Below are positions 9,045-16,798 of a DNA stretch of 64,000 bases, piece by piece. Source of the DNA: Cohaesibacter haloalkalitolerans (GTDB lineage Bacteria > Pseudomonadota > Alphaproteobacteria > Rhizobiales > Cohaesibacteraceae); NCBI RefSeq assembly GCF_003574655.1, contig NZ_QNUM01000005.1, forward strand, positions 372,001 through 436,000. The letters run 5' to 3'. Position 1 is the stretch's first letter; every line of letters begins with the position of its first letter. The notes below the pieces were generated by a model that saw nothing but the letters and a program-made list of their open reading frames with translations, did not search any database and had not been told where the DNA came from. The position numbers and the translations under genes are program-made.

Positions 9045-9461
9045 ATGCGGGCATTACGCAAAGATAGTCTGGCAGTCTGTGTCACGCTGATAGCGTTGAC
9101 CTGTCAGCTGTTCTTTGGTGTCGTCCATGCCACGTCTGTCTGGACTGCTGCGGCGGGAGATGTTGCCAAGGTCCAAAAGGGCAGCACAGCCTACAGCTTC
9201 CTGCAAATCTGCTCCGCTGGCGGGCTCATCATTCTTGATGATGAGAGTGGCAGCAACAATGCCCCCGAAAAGGGCGTCAACCCTGATAGTTGCCCGGTCT
9301 GTGCCTCGGCAGCCATCGCCCCAATGTTGGAAGGCGCTCCGCCGATACTCGCTGTGAGTGAGCCTGCCAGCTTTCCCGCTGCGGTCCAGCCTTATGATCA
9401 AGTCCTCGTAGTCCTTGCCCTGCATCGCATTTACGCGCGCGGCCCTCCGACCTTTTCATGA
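9045..9461 (+). CDS. DUF2946-like exported protein with CxxC motif
   Basis: A 138-residue protein with a hydrophobic N-terminal signal or anchor (LAVCVTLIALTCQLFFGVV) and the conserved block DSCPVCASAA (about 87-96). This pattern, with the ILDD-type segment before it, fits DUF2946, a family of small exported proteins often found near copper or heme/iron envelope genes. No enzymatic motif is visible. The CPVC pair could bind metal or form a disulfide. It opens the cluster that contains two NosL-like copper-site proteins, so a role in metal handling is a reasonable inference, not shown by sequence. An internal hydrophobic tail (YDQVLVVLALHRI) is present near the C-terminus. Confidence 0.6.
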   Translation: MRALRKDSLAVCVTLIALTCQLFFGVVHATSVWTAAAGDVAKVQKGSTAYSFLQICSAGGLIILDDESGSNNAPEKGVNPDSCPVCASAAIAPMLEGAPPILAVSEPASFPAAVQPYDQVLVVLALHRIYARGPPTFS

Positions 9462-9588
9462 CATCCCCATAAAAGGCCTGACCAGTCGCGCCCGGAACCT
9501 TGTAGGCGTGCCTCGGATATTGAGCCATCGCGCGGCAACGCCCGCGGCTGGTCAGGTGTGTTTTACTCGATTGAAAAGAGACACTGTC

Positions 9589-10212
9589 ATGAACCGCCGT
9601 ACCCTTTTGACTTCGGCAGCGCTGGCCCCTGTTGCCATTGCCCTTTCGCCTCTTGCCGCTTTTGCTGCGATGCTGTCCCCCTGGGAATGGACCAGCAAGA
9701 ACGGTGTTACCGGACACATGAAAAAGGACACCAATCCGACCGACAAGGAATTCGAGAAATATCCGCGCTGTACCTATTGCGGCATGGTGCGTGAGCAGTG
9801 GAGCCAGACCCGGCATCTCATCCAGTATGATGATGAGTCTTGCGAAGGAACATGCTCGATCCATTGTCTTTCCCTGTCCCTCGGCCTCAACATGGACCGC
9901 GTCCCGAAGAGAATCTGGGTTGGTGACGCCGGTTCGGACGCAGAGATCAAGCCGCTGATTGACGCTTCGAAAGCCCACTACGCTCTCGACCCGACAAAAC
10001 CTGGCACCATGTCAGCCACCCGCAAGTGGGCCTACGCCGATCCTGAAAAGGCCGCAGCATCTGGCGCCGCGCGCGTCGTCGGATTTGAGGAGGCGCTGGA
10101 AGTCGCCTATGCCGATATGGCAAAAAGTACCCTTATGATCCGCAAGCGCAGGGCCGAAAAGCGGGCACATATGGCCAAGAAAATGGAAGACATGAAGACC
10201 AAGGGCAACTGA
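9589..10212 (+). CDS. NosL-like protein with Tat-like signal
   Basis: A 207-residue protein. The start MNRRTLLTSAALAPVAIAL is a Tat-like export signal. The mature part has RCTYCGMVREQWSQTRHLI, the C-x-x-C-G-M motif typical of NosL, which in characterised members binds Cu(I) and delivers it to nitrous oxide reductase. Two more cysteines follow in SCEGTCSIHC, giving a cluster of thiols unusual for simple NosL. The C-terminal tail is strongly basic with many Lys and Met (KKMEDMKTKGN). ATG 9589 is chosen because the upstream in-frame extension to 9415 overlaps the preceding gene and would bury the signal. No nosZ is in the window, so the client is unknown. Confidence 0.72.
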   Translation: MNRRTLLTSAALAPVAIALSPLAAFAAMLSPWEWTSKNGVTGHMKKDTNPTDKEFEKYPRCTYCGMVREQWSQTRHLIQYDDESCEGTCSIHCLSLSLGLNMDRVPKRIWVGDAGSDAEIKPLIDASKAHYALDPTKPGTMSATRKWAYADPEKAAASGAARVVGFEEALEVAYADMAKSTLMIRKRRAEKRAHMAKKMEDMKTKGN

Positions 10213-10240
10213 CCCGGTCTTCCCCCGTTTTCAGGGAAGG

Positions 10241-10277
10241 AAGGATGGGGAAACCGAGCACACTGGTCTCCATCCTT
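10241..10277 (+). other. Hairpin between the two NosL-like genes
   Basis: AAGGATGG (10241-10248) pairs with CCATCCTT (10270-10277) around 21 bases, followed by TCTCTCCCTTAA. It lies in the 96-base gap between the two NosL-like genes. It could lower expression of downstream genes or protect upstream mRNA; the U-tract is poor. Confidence 0.35.
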
Positions 10278-10308
10278 TCTCTCCCTTAACCCTTCAAGGC
10301 AAAGTTCC

Positions 10309-10860
10309 ATGTGTTCCCATCTCGATCATTTCTCCATCAACAGGCGACAGGTCCTGACGTTGGGCCTGCTGCTGACGTCAGTCTCTTCTCTGTCAACGGC
10401 TGGGTTTGCCCGGCAGGCCGCATCGCCTCTGCCTGACCTTCCCATGCCCGGCGACAGGGACGCCTGTCCCGTTTGTGGCATGTTTCCGGCCCGCTATCCC
10501 GACTGGATCGCCACGGTCCTTTTCAAGGACGGGCATGCGGATCATTTCGACGGGGCCAAGGATCTGTTCAAATATCTGCTCGACATGCCCAAATATGCTT
10601 CCGGGCGGAAGGCCGAGGAGATCGACCGCGTGGGCGTGACCGACTACTACGCGACCGAGCGGATCGACGCCCGATCGGCCCTCTATGTCATGGGGTCGGA
10701 TGTGTTGGGGCCGATGGGCCATGAACTTGTCCCACACCCGGATCGCTATGATGCCGATGAATTCATGAAGGATCATCGGGGCAAGAGGTTGGTGACGTTC
10801 GAAGAGGTGACAATGGCGCTGCTTCTTGGCCTCGACAAGGGGGAGTTTCTGCTCACATGA
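10309..10860 (+). CDS. NosL-domain protein
   Basis: A 183-residue exported protein. The N-terminus (INRRQVLTLGLLLTSVSSL) is a Tat-like signal. After it comes MPGDRDACPVCGMFPARYPDW, a clean NosL CxCGM copper-site motif (C-P-V-C-G-M), then FKDGHADHFDGAKDLFKYLL and VTDYYATERIDARSALYVMGS, the two other conserved NosL blocks. It is closer to classical NosL than the preceding protein. The family binds Cu(I) in the periplasm. The stop overlaps the next start by four bases (ATGA at 10857-10860), the first of a series of such overlaps through 13029, so the products are probably made in step. Confidence 0.82.
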   Translation: MCSHLDHFSINRRQVLTLGLLLTSVSSLSTAGFARQAASPLPDLPMPGDRDACPVCGMFPARYPDWIATVLFKDGHADHFDGAKDLFKYLLDMPKYASGRKAEEIDRVGVTDYYATERIDARSALYVMGSDVLGPMGHELVPHPDRYDADEFMKDHRGKRLVTFEEVTMALLLGLDKGEFLLT

Positions 10861-11180
10861 TCCTGCGTCCTTCCGTCATTGTCCTTGGGCTTGTGGCCCT
10901 GTTCATGGTCCTGCTCGGGGTGACCGTGATACTTGCTGCTCTTGATGACAGCCCGCGCCAACCGGCAAGATCGTTGGTGCAACAGTTGGGGCTCAGTGAC
11001 CTTACCCTGTTCACCGAAGCCCGCTATACACGCAATCCATCAATGGCAGACCTCAGCACGGCCTTTCAGGATCATCCGGTGTCGCTGGATCATTTCCCGA
11101 CGGGATCGCTCATTGGCCCAAACCTGCATTTTTCCAGCAAGGCGCGAATTGAAGTCAGTGACGAAGAGGAGGGGCGGTGA
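10857..11180 (+). CDS. Small single-span membrane protein, unknown function
   Basis: A 107-residue protein with one N-terminal membrane segment (VIVLGLVALFMVLLGVTVIL, about 7-26) and a soluble remainder that should face the periplasm. I do not recognise the family. It has no cysteines. The segment SLDHFPTGSLIGPNLHFS is the most motif-like part. It overlaps both neighbours by four bases, so it is almost certainly a real gene and a partner of the FtsX-like permease or the NosL-like proteins. Confidence 0.7.
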   Translation: MILRPSVIVLGLVALFMVLLGVTVILAALDDSPRQPARSLVQQLGLSDLTLFTEARYTRNPSMADLSTAFQDHPVSLDHFPTGSLIGPNLHFSSKARIEVSDEEEGR

Positions 11181-12325
11181 ATAGCACAGCGCTGCGGCGT
11201 CACCTCAATCTGATCGACTTCACCCTGTCGGCCATGCGTCGGCGGCTTTGGCGAAACGTCATGCTGTTTGCGGTCTATCTGGTCCTTGTCTTTTTGCTGG
11301 CGTCGGTGATGTCTTTCTCCCATGCCATCCGTCGGGAGGCGGCTCTGATGCTGTCGGGCGCGCCGGAGATCACGGTGCAGCGACTGGTCATGGGGCGACA
11401 CGATCTGGTGCCGCTGTCCTATCTCGACAAGGTCGGCAACATTCGCGGCGTTCAGAAGGCCTATGGCAGGCTCTGGGGCTACTTCTATGATCAGGGAACA
11501 CGGGCCAACTATACCCTGATGGTGCCCGGCCCCGATGCGAAGGACTACCAGCTGACAAAAGGTCAGGCGATCCTTGGCGAAGGAATTGCCCGGGTGAGGG
11601 GGGCGAAAAAGGGGCGCATTCTGACCATCACGTCGCCAACGGGCAAGCCGCTCGTGATGCGCATCAAGGATGTGATGATGCCCGATTCCGCTTTGGTGGG
11701 CAGCGATTTGATCCTTGTGACTGAAGAGGATTTCCGCCGCTTCTTCAACCTGCCGCCCAATGTCTACACGGATCTGGTCCTCAAGGTGCGCAACACCCGG
11801 GAGGTCTCCACGATCGTCGGAAAGGCTTCCTACCTGCTTCCCGATGCGAGGTTTGTGACGCGGGACGATATCCTGCGTACCTATGAAGCTATCTTCTCAT
11901 GGCGAGAGGGGCTTTTGCTGGCCTTGCTCGCCGCCGTGATCGTCGCCTTTGCCATCCTTGTTTTCGACAAGGCCTCGGGGTTGTCTGGCGAAGAGAAACG
12001 CGAAATCGGCGTCCTGAAAGCCGTGGGCTGGGACACGAGTGACATTCTGGCGATGAAATTCTGGGAAGGGGCGCTGGTCTCGCTGCTGGCATTTCTGGGC
12101 GGCGTGCTGGCCGCCTACGCCCATGTTTTCCTGTTCGACGCAGGGCTTTTGAAACCGGTGCTGCAGGGCTGGGGTGTTCTTTACCCGGATTTCTCGCTGC
12201 CGCCGAGTATTGATGGCCTGCAACTGGCGACTTTGGCTATTTTCACCATAGTTCCCTTCACTGGGGCCACCATCGTGCCCATCTGGCGGGCTGCCATCAC
12301 GGATCCGGAACAGGTGATGCGATGA
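11177..12325 (+). CDS. FtsX/MacB-type ABC transporter permease
   Basis: A 382-residue type VII ABC permease. One membrane helix near residues 28-48, a periplasmic domain of roughly 190 residues, then three C-terminal helices near 243-262, 295-315 and 350-370. The coupling segment SGEEKREIGVLKAVGWDTSD is the FtsX/MacB signature that contacts the ATPase. Proteins of this type do not move solutes through the membrane but transmit cytoplasmic ATP use to periplasmic events (lipoprotein release, tripartite efflux, hydrolase activation). The start is GTG in a four-base overlap. Its ATPase is the next gene. The target is unknown; NosL-like neighbours point to a metal- or redox-linked envelope process. 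Confidence 0.85.
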   Translation: MNSTALRRHLNLIDFTLSAMRRRLWRNVMLFAVYLVLVFLLASVMSFSHAIRREAALMLSGAPEITVQRLVMGRHDLVPLSYLDKVGNIRGVQKAYGRLWGYFYDQGTRANYTLMVPGPDAKDYQLTKGQAILGEGIARVRGAKKGRILTITSPTGKPLVMRIKDVMMPDSALVGSDLILVTEEDFRRFFNLPPNVYTDLVLKVRNTREVSTIVGKASYLLPDARFVTRDDILRTYEAIFSWREGLLLALLAAVIVAFAILVFDKASGLSGEEKREIGVLKAVGWDTSDILAMKFWEGALVSLLAFLGGVLAAYAHVFLFDAGLLKPVLQGWGVLYPDFSLPPSIDGLQLATLAIFTIVPFTGATIVPIWRAAITDPEQVMR

Positions 12326-13029
12326 TTGAACTCGAGTCTGTCTGCAAGATCTACAATGATGGCCAGCCAAATGAAGTGCGGGCCGTGCGTGACGTTTCCC
12401 TGAAGATCCCTCTCGATGCGACGACGGTTTTTCGTGGTCCGAGTGGGTCCGGCAAGACGTCGCTGTTGAGCATGATCGGCTGTCTGTCGCGACCAACCTC
12501 CGGCCGCATCCACCTTGAAGGCGAATGTATTTCAGGGCTGCCGGAAAAATTCATGACCGATATTCGCCGCCGGACGTTCGGTTTTATCTTCCAGCGGTTC
12601 AACCTGCTGCGCGGTCTGACCGTGATGGAGAATGTAATGGCTCCGGCCTTGCCGCTCGGCGGTGATCACGCTGACCTCCGGCACCGTGCCATGGAGATCT
12701 TGCATCGCCTGCAGTTGGATCACAAGGCGACCGTTGCCAGTGAACTGCTTTCAGGCGGCGAAGCCCAGAGGGTGGCGATTGCCCGCGCGCTCATCAATGA
12801 TCCGGCAATCATCCTCGCCGATGAACCGACGGCCAATCTCGATACGGCTTTGACGGAGGAATTTCTCGGTGTGATGGCCGATCTCAAGCAGCAGGGAAAG
12901 ACCATCCTGATGACCAGCCACGATCCGCGCATATGGCAAGCCAAACTTGTCGACAGGATCGTCAGCATGAAGGATGGCGCGATTGAAGACGTGCTGGAGC
13001 AATCAGAGCGGGAGAACGAAAAAGAATGA
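12322..13029 (+). CDS. LolD/MacB-type ABC transporter ATPase
   Basis: A 235-residue ATP-binding subunit. Walker A GPSGSGKTS (39-47), Q-loop Gln 91, signature LLSGGEAQR (142-150), Walker B IILADEP (163-169) with the catalytic Glu, and the H-loop in MTSHDP are all intact. The family energises FtsX-like permeases, here the 11177-12325 product, with which it overlaps by four bases. It also overlaps the following membrane gene by four bases. Confidence 0.9.
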   Translation: MIELESVCKIYNDGQPNEVRAVRDVSLKIPLDATTVFRGPSGSGKTSLLSMIGCLSRPTSGRIHLEGECISGLPEKFMTDIRRRTFGFIFQRFNLLRGLTVMENVMAPALPLGGDHADLRHRAMEILHRLQLDHKATVASELLSGGEAQRVAIARALINDPAIILADEPTANLDTALTEEFLGVMADLKQQGKTILMTSHDPRIWQAKLVDRIVSMKDGAIEDVLEQSERENEKE

Positions 13030-14033
13030 TCTTTCAAAGCACCATCCTTGCGCTTCTGCTCGTCTCGACGCTTGATAGTCTTATTTTGCTGTGGGCAGCG
13101 ATTTTCGCCTATGGGGTGCTGAAAAACTGGGACGTGAGCAGCGGCAGGGCACGGCAGATCAACATGGAGCGCAAGACCTATCTGGTTTCGACTGCGCTAA
13201 CCTTTGTGATGGTGGTTGAGCTGCTGAGCCTCTTGCTGTTCGTCTACAACGCCGATCGCATGGCGGTGATGTTCACTGGCGCGATGTGCGCTGTCGGTAC
13301 GCTGAATGTCAACGCCTATGGCTTTCCTGCACTGCTGTTCAAACTGGCGACCTTCTTCGGTGCTTTTGTCTGGCTCGTGCTCAACCATGTTGATGGCAAG
13401 GGCAGGGACTATCCGTTGACGCGCTACAAATACGCCTTCCTCATCGGCCTTGCCCCGGTCATGCTGGTCGGAGCGGCACTTCAGCTGAGCTATTTTCTCA
13501 ACCTTGAAACGGACGTCATCACCTCCTGTTGTTCGCGGCTGTTCACGCCCGAAGTCTCTGGTATCGAAGCGCAATTGTCTTCGCTCGATCCTGAGCTGGC
13601 GCTCTGGTTGCTGTTTGGCGGGTTGGGATTGTTGACGGTGCTGGCGACGCTCGGCCTCTGGAAACCAATCATGACGCCGCTTTATGCGGTGATCAGCCCG
13701 TTCTTTTTCATCGCTGCCATCGTGGCGGTGATCTCGGTCATCGCTCCCTATATCTATGCCCAGCCATATCACCATTGCCCCTTCTGCATTCTGAAGCCGG
13801 AGTATGATTTCATTGGATATGGAATTTACATAAGCCTATTTATCGGAACAGGTTTTGCGCTGTCGTCTGGCTTTCTCTCACTCCCCTTGAGGGCCCTGAA
13901 GGTTGATAGCTTAAAGCGAGACCTGCCGAAGGAGGTTGCGCGATCCGTCAGTCTTTCCATCGCTGCCTTTCTGATGTTCGGAGCCATCTGCCTCTATGCC
14001 ATCTGGCGCTCAAATCTGTTTCTCTTCAAATGA
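13026..14033 (+). CDS. Polytopic membrane protein with CC and CPFC motifs
   Basis: A 335-residue integral membrane protein with about eight hydrophobic segments. I do not recognise a named family. Two cysteine motifs stand out: ITSCCSRLF in a predicted loop near residues 160-168, and HHCPFCILKPEYDFIGY near 251-267. The second resembles the membrane-edge CxxC of quinone-linked disulfide-forming proteins such as VKOR relatives, but overall similarity is not evident. The preceding histidines could help bind metal. It is the last gene of the coupled cluster (four-base overlap with the ATPase). A role in electron or metal transfer with the NosL-like proteins is an inference. Confidence 0.6.
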   Translation: MIFQSTILALLLVSTLDSLILLWAAIFAYGVLKNWDVSSGRARQINMERKTYLVSTALTFVMVVELLSLLLFVYNADRMAVMFTGAMCAVGTLNVNAYGFPALLFKLATFFGAFVWLVLNHVDGKGRDYPLTRYKYAFLIGLAPVMLVGAALQLSYFLNLETDVITSCCSRLFTPEVSGIEAQLSSLDPELALWLLFGGLGLLTVLATLGLWKPIMTPLYAVISPFFFIAAIVAVISVIAPYIYAQPYHHCPFCILKPEYDFIGYGIYISLFIGTGFALSSGFLSLPLRALKVDSLKRDLPKEVARSVSLSIAAFLMFGAICLYAIWRSNLFLFK

Positions 14034-14204
14034 AAAGATATAGATGAAGCGCTGCCTCTTGGAGCAAATTGGTGGCGCGCAGCAATGGACAAAAGACTTG
14101 TGCAACCGATGGCCGCATTTTACAAACGGAGCATCAGTACACGTCATGCTGTCTTTGCATTAGTCGGACAACTGTCAACCGGATGAGGGGCGAACAATAG
14201 CAAC
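14034..14204. promoter_or_regulatory. Gap before ttrS
   Basis: A 171-base gap with no gene. It should carry the ttrSR promoter. I saw no clear hairpin terminator for the upstream cluster and no obvious FNR-type box. Confidence 0.3.
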
Positions 14205-15986
14205 ATGCGAAGGCTTTCCATCCGCTCCGTGCTTTGGGCGATGTTCTTGATCGCGCCGATGCTGCTTCCCGCTCCAGGCTCTGCGGGCGAGGTGAAACGC
14301 ATTGGTGTTCTTGATGTGCTCGGCGAAGAGCATTCCCGCGCCCACTGGGCCCCGACCGAGGCCAGTCTGGATGTCGCCTTTCCTGATGTAACCTTCGAGT
14401 TGGTGGCGCTGGATATCTCGGGGCTTGATGCTGCTCTGAAGGCCGGGCAGCTCGATTTTGTCATCACCAATCCGGGCAACTATGCCGAGCTTGAGTATCG
14501 TTATCACATCAGCCGTATCGCGACGGTGGATGAAGATCAGCCCGTGGCCTCGACACTGGTCACCGCTGGGCAGTTCCAATCGCTGGAAGACCTGGTCGGC
14601 AAGAAGATGGCCGTGGTCTCGACCGAAGCGTTCGGCGGCTTTCAGGTCATCTGGGCGGAAATGAACAAGGTCGATCCGTCTCTCGCTCGTCGGCTGGACA
14701 TCCTTCAGACCGGTTATCCGATGCAACAGGTGGCCGAAGCGGTGCTTGAGGGCAAGGCCGACGTCGCCGTCATGCGCACCTGCACTCTGGAGATGCTGCA
14801 AAAGCAGAATCCCACCCGCTATGGGGCGCTGAAGGCCTTCGCTACAAGAAGCGACAGCCAAACCGATTGCGCCATATCGAGCCCGATCTACCCCAACTGG
14901 CCGTTCGCCAAAACGCCTAGAACCGATGCCGCTTTTGCCAAGCAGGTGGCGATAACGCTCATGCAGATGCAGGCGGGCAACCTCTGGACCGTCCCGCTTG
15001 ACTATCAGTCGGTTCATGCGGTGTTGCGCCAGTTGCAAATCGGGCCCTATGCCCGGACCGGGCCGATTTCCCTCTCGGATTTCATCAATGATTATCGCGA
15101 GTGGTTGGTCATCATCGCAGGAGCGTTGATCTTCTGGGCGATCTATTCGGTGCGTATCGAGAGCCTTGTGCGCAAACGGACGAGGGACCTCAACAATACC
15201 AATGCCCGGCTGCGGCTTGAGATGGCTGAACGCAAGCGTGCCGAGGAAGCTGATCGCAAGCATATGCGCGAACTCGAACATGTCGCTCGCCTGTCCATTC
15301 TTGGCGAGATGGCATCCTCCATCGCCCACGAGCTGAACCAACCGCTTGCCGCCATTTCCAACTATGCGCAGGGTTGCCTGTTGCGGATCAAGGCCAATCG
15401 TTTCACGACAGATGATATGGAATTGGCCTCCGGTGAAATCGCCCAGCAGGCGCAGCGGGCAGCCGAAGTCATCCGCCGCATCCGCGCTTTCGTCCGCAAG
15501 AAGGAAACAAAGCCGGTAACGGTTGTTGTGGCTGACCTGATCGCCGATTGTGCCGCCGTCTATGAGGCTTCTGCCAATCGGGCCGGTGTCAGCGTTACTG
15601 TCGATCTGGTGCCGGGGCTGCCGCTCATCACGGTTGATCCTATCCAGATTCAGCAGGTGGTCCTCAATCTCGTTCAGAATGCCATTGATGCCATGGGCGA
15701 GTTGGAACCGGAGCGGCGCAAGGCCATCCTCTCCGTTCGGCCGTGGCGCGAAGCAAGTGATGGCATTTTGCTGCGGGTGCGCGACTTCGGCCATGGAATG
15801 AGCGAAGAAGACCTTGGCCATTTCGCTGAAGCCTTCTATACCACAAAGACCGACGGAATCGGGCTGGGGCTGGCGCTCAGCCGGTCCATCGTGGAAGCAC
15901 ACGGCGGGTCCATGCGGGCCAAGCGTCCCGATGATGGCGAGGGACTGGAAGTGGCCATCTGGCTGCCAACGGGAGAGAGGGCATGA
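14205..15986 (+). CDS. ttrS: Tetrathionate sensor histidine kinase TtrS
   Basis: A 593-residue membrane kinase. It has an N-terminal signal or anchor, a periplasmic PhnD-like binding domain (about 25-295, VKRIGVLDVLGEEHSRAHW, DFVITNPGNY), a transmembrane helix near 303-323 (LVIIAGALIFWAIYSV), a coiled-coil linker, the H-box with phospho-acceptor His 375 in SSIAHELNQPLAAISNYAQG, the N-box NLVQNAIDAM and G-boxes ending GIGLGLALSRSIVEAHGG. This architecture and its position before a LuxR-type regulator and ttrBCA match TtrS, which senses tetrathionate in the periplasm and phosphorylates TtrR. It overlaps ttrR by four bases. Confidence 0.92.
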   Translation: MRRLSIRSVLWAMFLIAPMLLPAPGSAGEVKRIGVLDVLGEEHSRAHWAPTEASLDVAFPDVTFELVALDISGLDAALKAGQLDFVITNPGNYAELEYRYHISRIATVDEDQPVASTLVTAGQFQSLEDLVGKKMAVVSTEAFGGFQVIWAEMNKVDPSLARRLDILQTGYPMQQVAEAVLEGKADVAVMRTCTLEMLQKQNPTRYGALKAFATRSDSQTDCAISSPIYPNWPFAKTPRTDAAFAKQVAITLMQMQAGNLWTVPLDYQSVHAVLRQLQIGPYARTGPISLSDFINDYREWLVIIAGALIFWAIYSVRIESLVRKRTRDLNNTNARLRLEMAERKRAEEADRKHMRELEHVARLSILGEMASSIAHELNQPLAAISNYAQGCLLRIKANRFTTDDMELASGEIAQQAQRAAEVIRRIRAFVRKKETKPVTVVVADLIADCAAVYEASANRAGVSVTVDLVPGLPLITVDPIQIQQVVLNLVQNAIDAMGELEPERRKAILSVRPWREASDGILLRVRDFGHGMSEEDLGHFAEAFYTTKTDGIGLGLALSRSIVEAHGGSMRAKRPDDGEGLEVAIWLPTGERA

Positions 15987-16600
15987 CTGAGGACGGGATC
16001 ATCCATATCGTCGATGACGATCGCGCTGTGCGTGAGGGCCTTGGCTTCATGCTGTCGTCCCTTGGTCTGACCATCGAGACGCATGGTTCGGCGGCAGAGC
16101 TGCTTGACCGGCTGGATGGCGCGGTGGTGGGGTGCATTCTCGCTGATGTGCGGATGCCCGGAATGACCGGGCTGGAACTGCTTGATGAGTTGAAGCGACG
16201 CAATTGTGCCCTGCCGGTGATCATCATCACAGCCCATGCCGATGTGCCGATGGCAGTTCGGGCCATCCGCTCCGGAGCACTCGACTTCTTCGAGAAGCCG
16301 GTCAACGGCATGGCACTTGTCGAACGCATCAACGATGCCTTGAAGGAAGCCCGCGCCCGCGCCGGAGACGAACAGAAGAAGGCCGCGATAGCAGGGCGCG
16401 TTGAGAGCCTTACAAGCCGTGAGCAGGATGTTGCCCGGGCCATCATGGATGGCAGGCAGAACAAGCAGATTGCGGCGGATCTCGGAATTAGCCTCAAGAC
16501 CGTGGAAATCCATCGCCACAATCTGATGACCAAGATGGAAGCCACGACACCGGCGGATCTGGTGCGGCAGCTTGTCACGGTCAATTGGGACGAGATTTAG
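15983..16600 (+). CDS. ttrR: Tetrathionate response regulator TtrR
   Basis: A 205-residue two-domain response regulator. The receiver has the acidic cluster IVDDD (11-13), phosphorylation site Asp 55 in ILADVRMPGMTG and the conserved Lys in FFEKPV. The C-terminal LuxR/FixJ helix-turn-helix reads LTSREQDVARAIMDG then QIAADLGISLKTVEIHR. It should be phosphorylated by TtrS and activate ttrBCA, which starts 198 bases downstream. The four-base overlap with ttrS indicates co-translation. Confidence 0.92.
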   Translation: MTEDGIIHIVDDDRAVREGLGFMLSSLGLTIETHGSAAELLDRLDGAVVGCILADVRMPGMTGLELLDELKRRNCALPVIIITAHADVPMAVRAIRSGALDFFEKPVNGMALVERINDALKEARARAGDEQKKAAIAGRVESLTSREQDVARAIMDGRQNKQIAADLGISLKTVEIHRHNLMTKMEATTPADLVRQLVTVNWDEI

Positions 16601-16615
16601 GGGTTACCCCCTAAA
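16596..16615. promoter_or_regulatory. Inverted repeat TTTAGGGG-N4-CCCCTAAA at the ttrR stop
   Basis: TTTAGGGG (16596-16603) and CCCCTAAA (16608-16615) form a perfect 8-bp inverted repeat with a four-base centre; the ttrR stop codon TAG lies inside it. No U-run follows, so it is not a standard terminator. It could be a weak terminator or a protein-binding site in the ttrR-ttrB gap, where the tetrathionate-induced promoter must lie (16616-16798). Confidence 0.45.
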
Positions 16616-16798
16616 GGCCCTGGGTTTGGCCTGATTCACTCCAACAGAACTCCTTTCTACTCTGGTTCTCAAGACCGGCTGCCCCTCCTTGTGATTCAAA
16701 ACACGAAGAGGATGCGGCCTCTGAGGGACCAAACGGGTTTTACATGTGCGCGGCAGTCATCTTGCCGGTCATCCCAGCCCGGAGTGAAAGGACCAGCC

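Noticed and set aside
9045-14033. A nitrous oxide reductase (nos) operon
   Set aside because: NosL-like genes are present, but NosZ, NosR, NosD, NosF and NosY are not, and the ABC unit is of the FtsX type.
14175-15902. Long open frame opposite ttrS
   Set aside because: Antisense shadow of the sensor kinase; His-, Asp- and Arg-rich sequence without domain structure.
14205-15986. A phosphonate-binding protein
   Set aside because: The N-terminal half is PhnD-like, but it is fused to a complete histidine kinase and is followed by ttrR and ttrBCA, so TtrS fits better.
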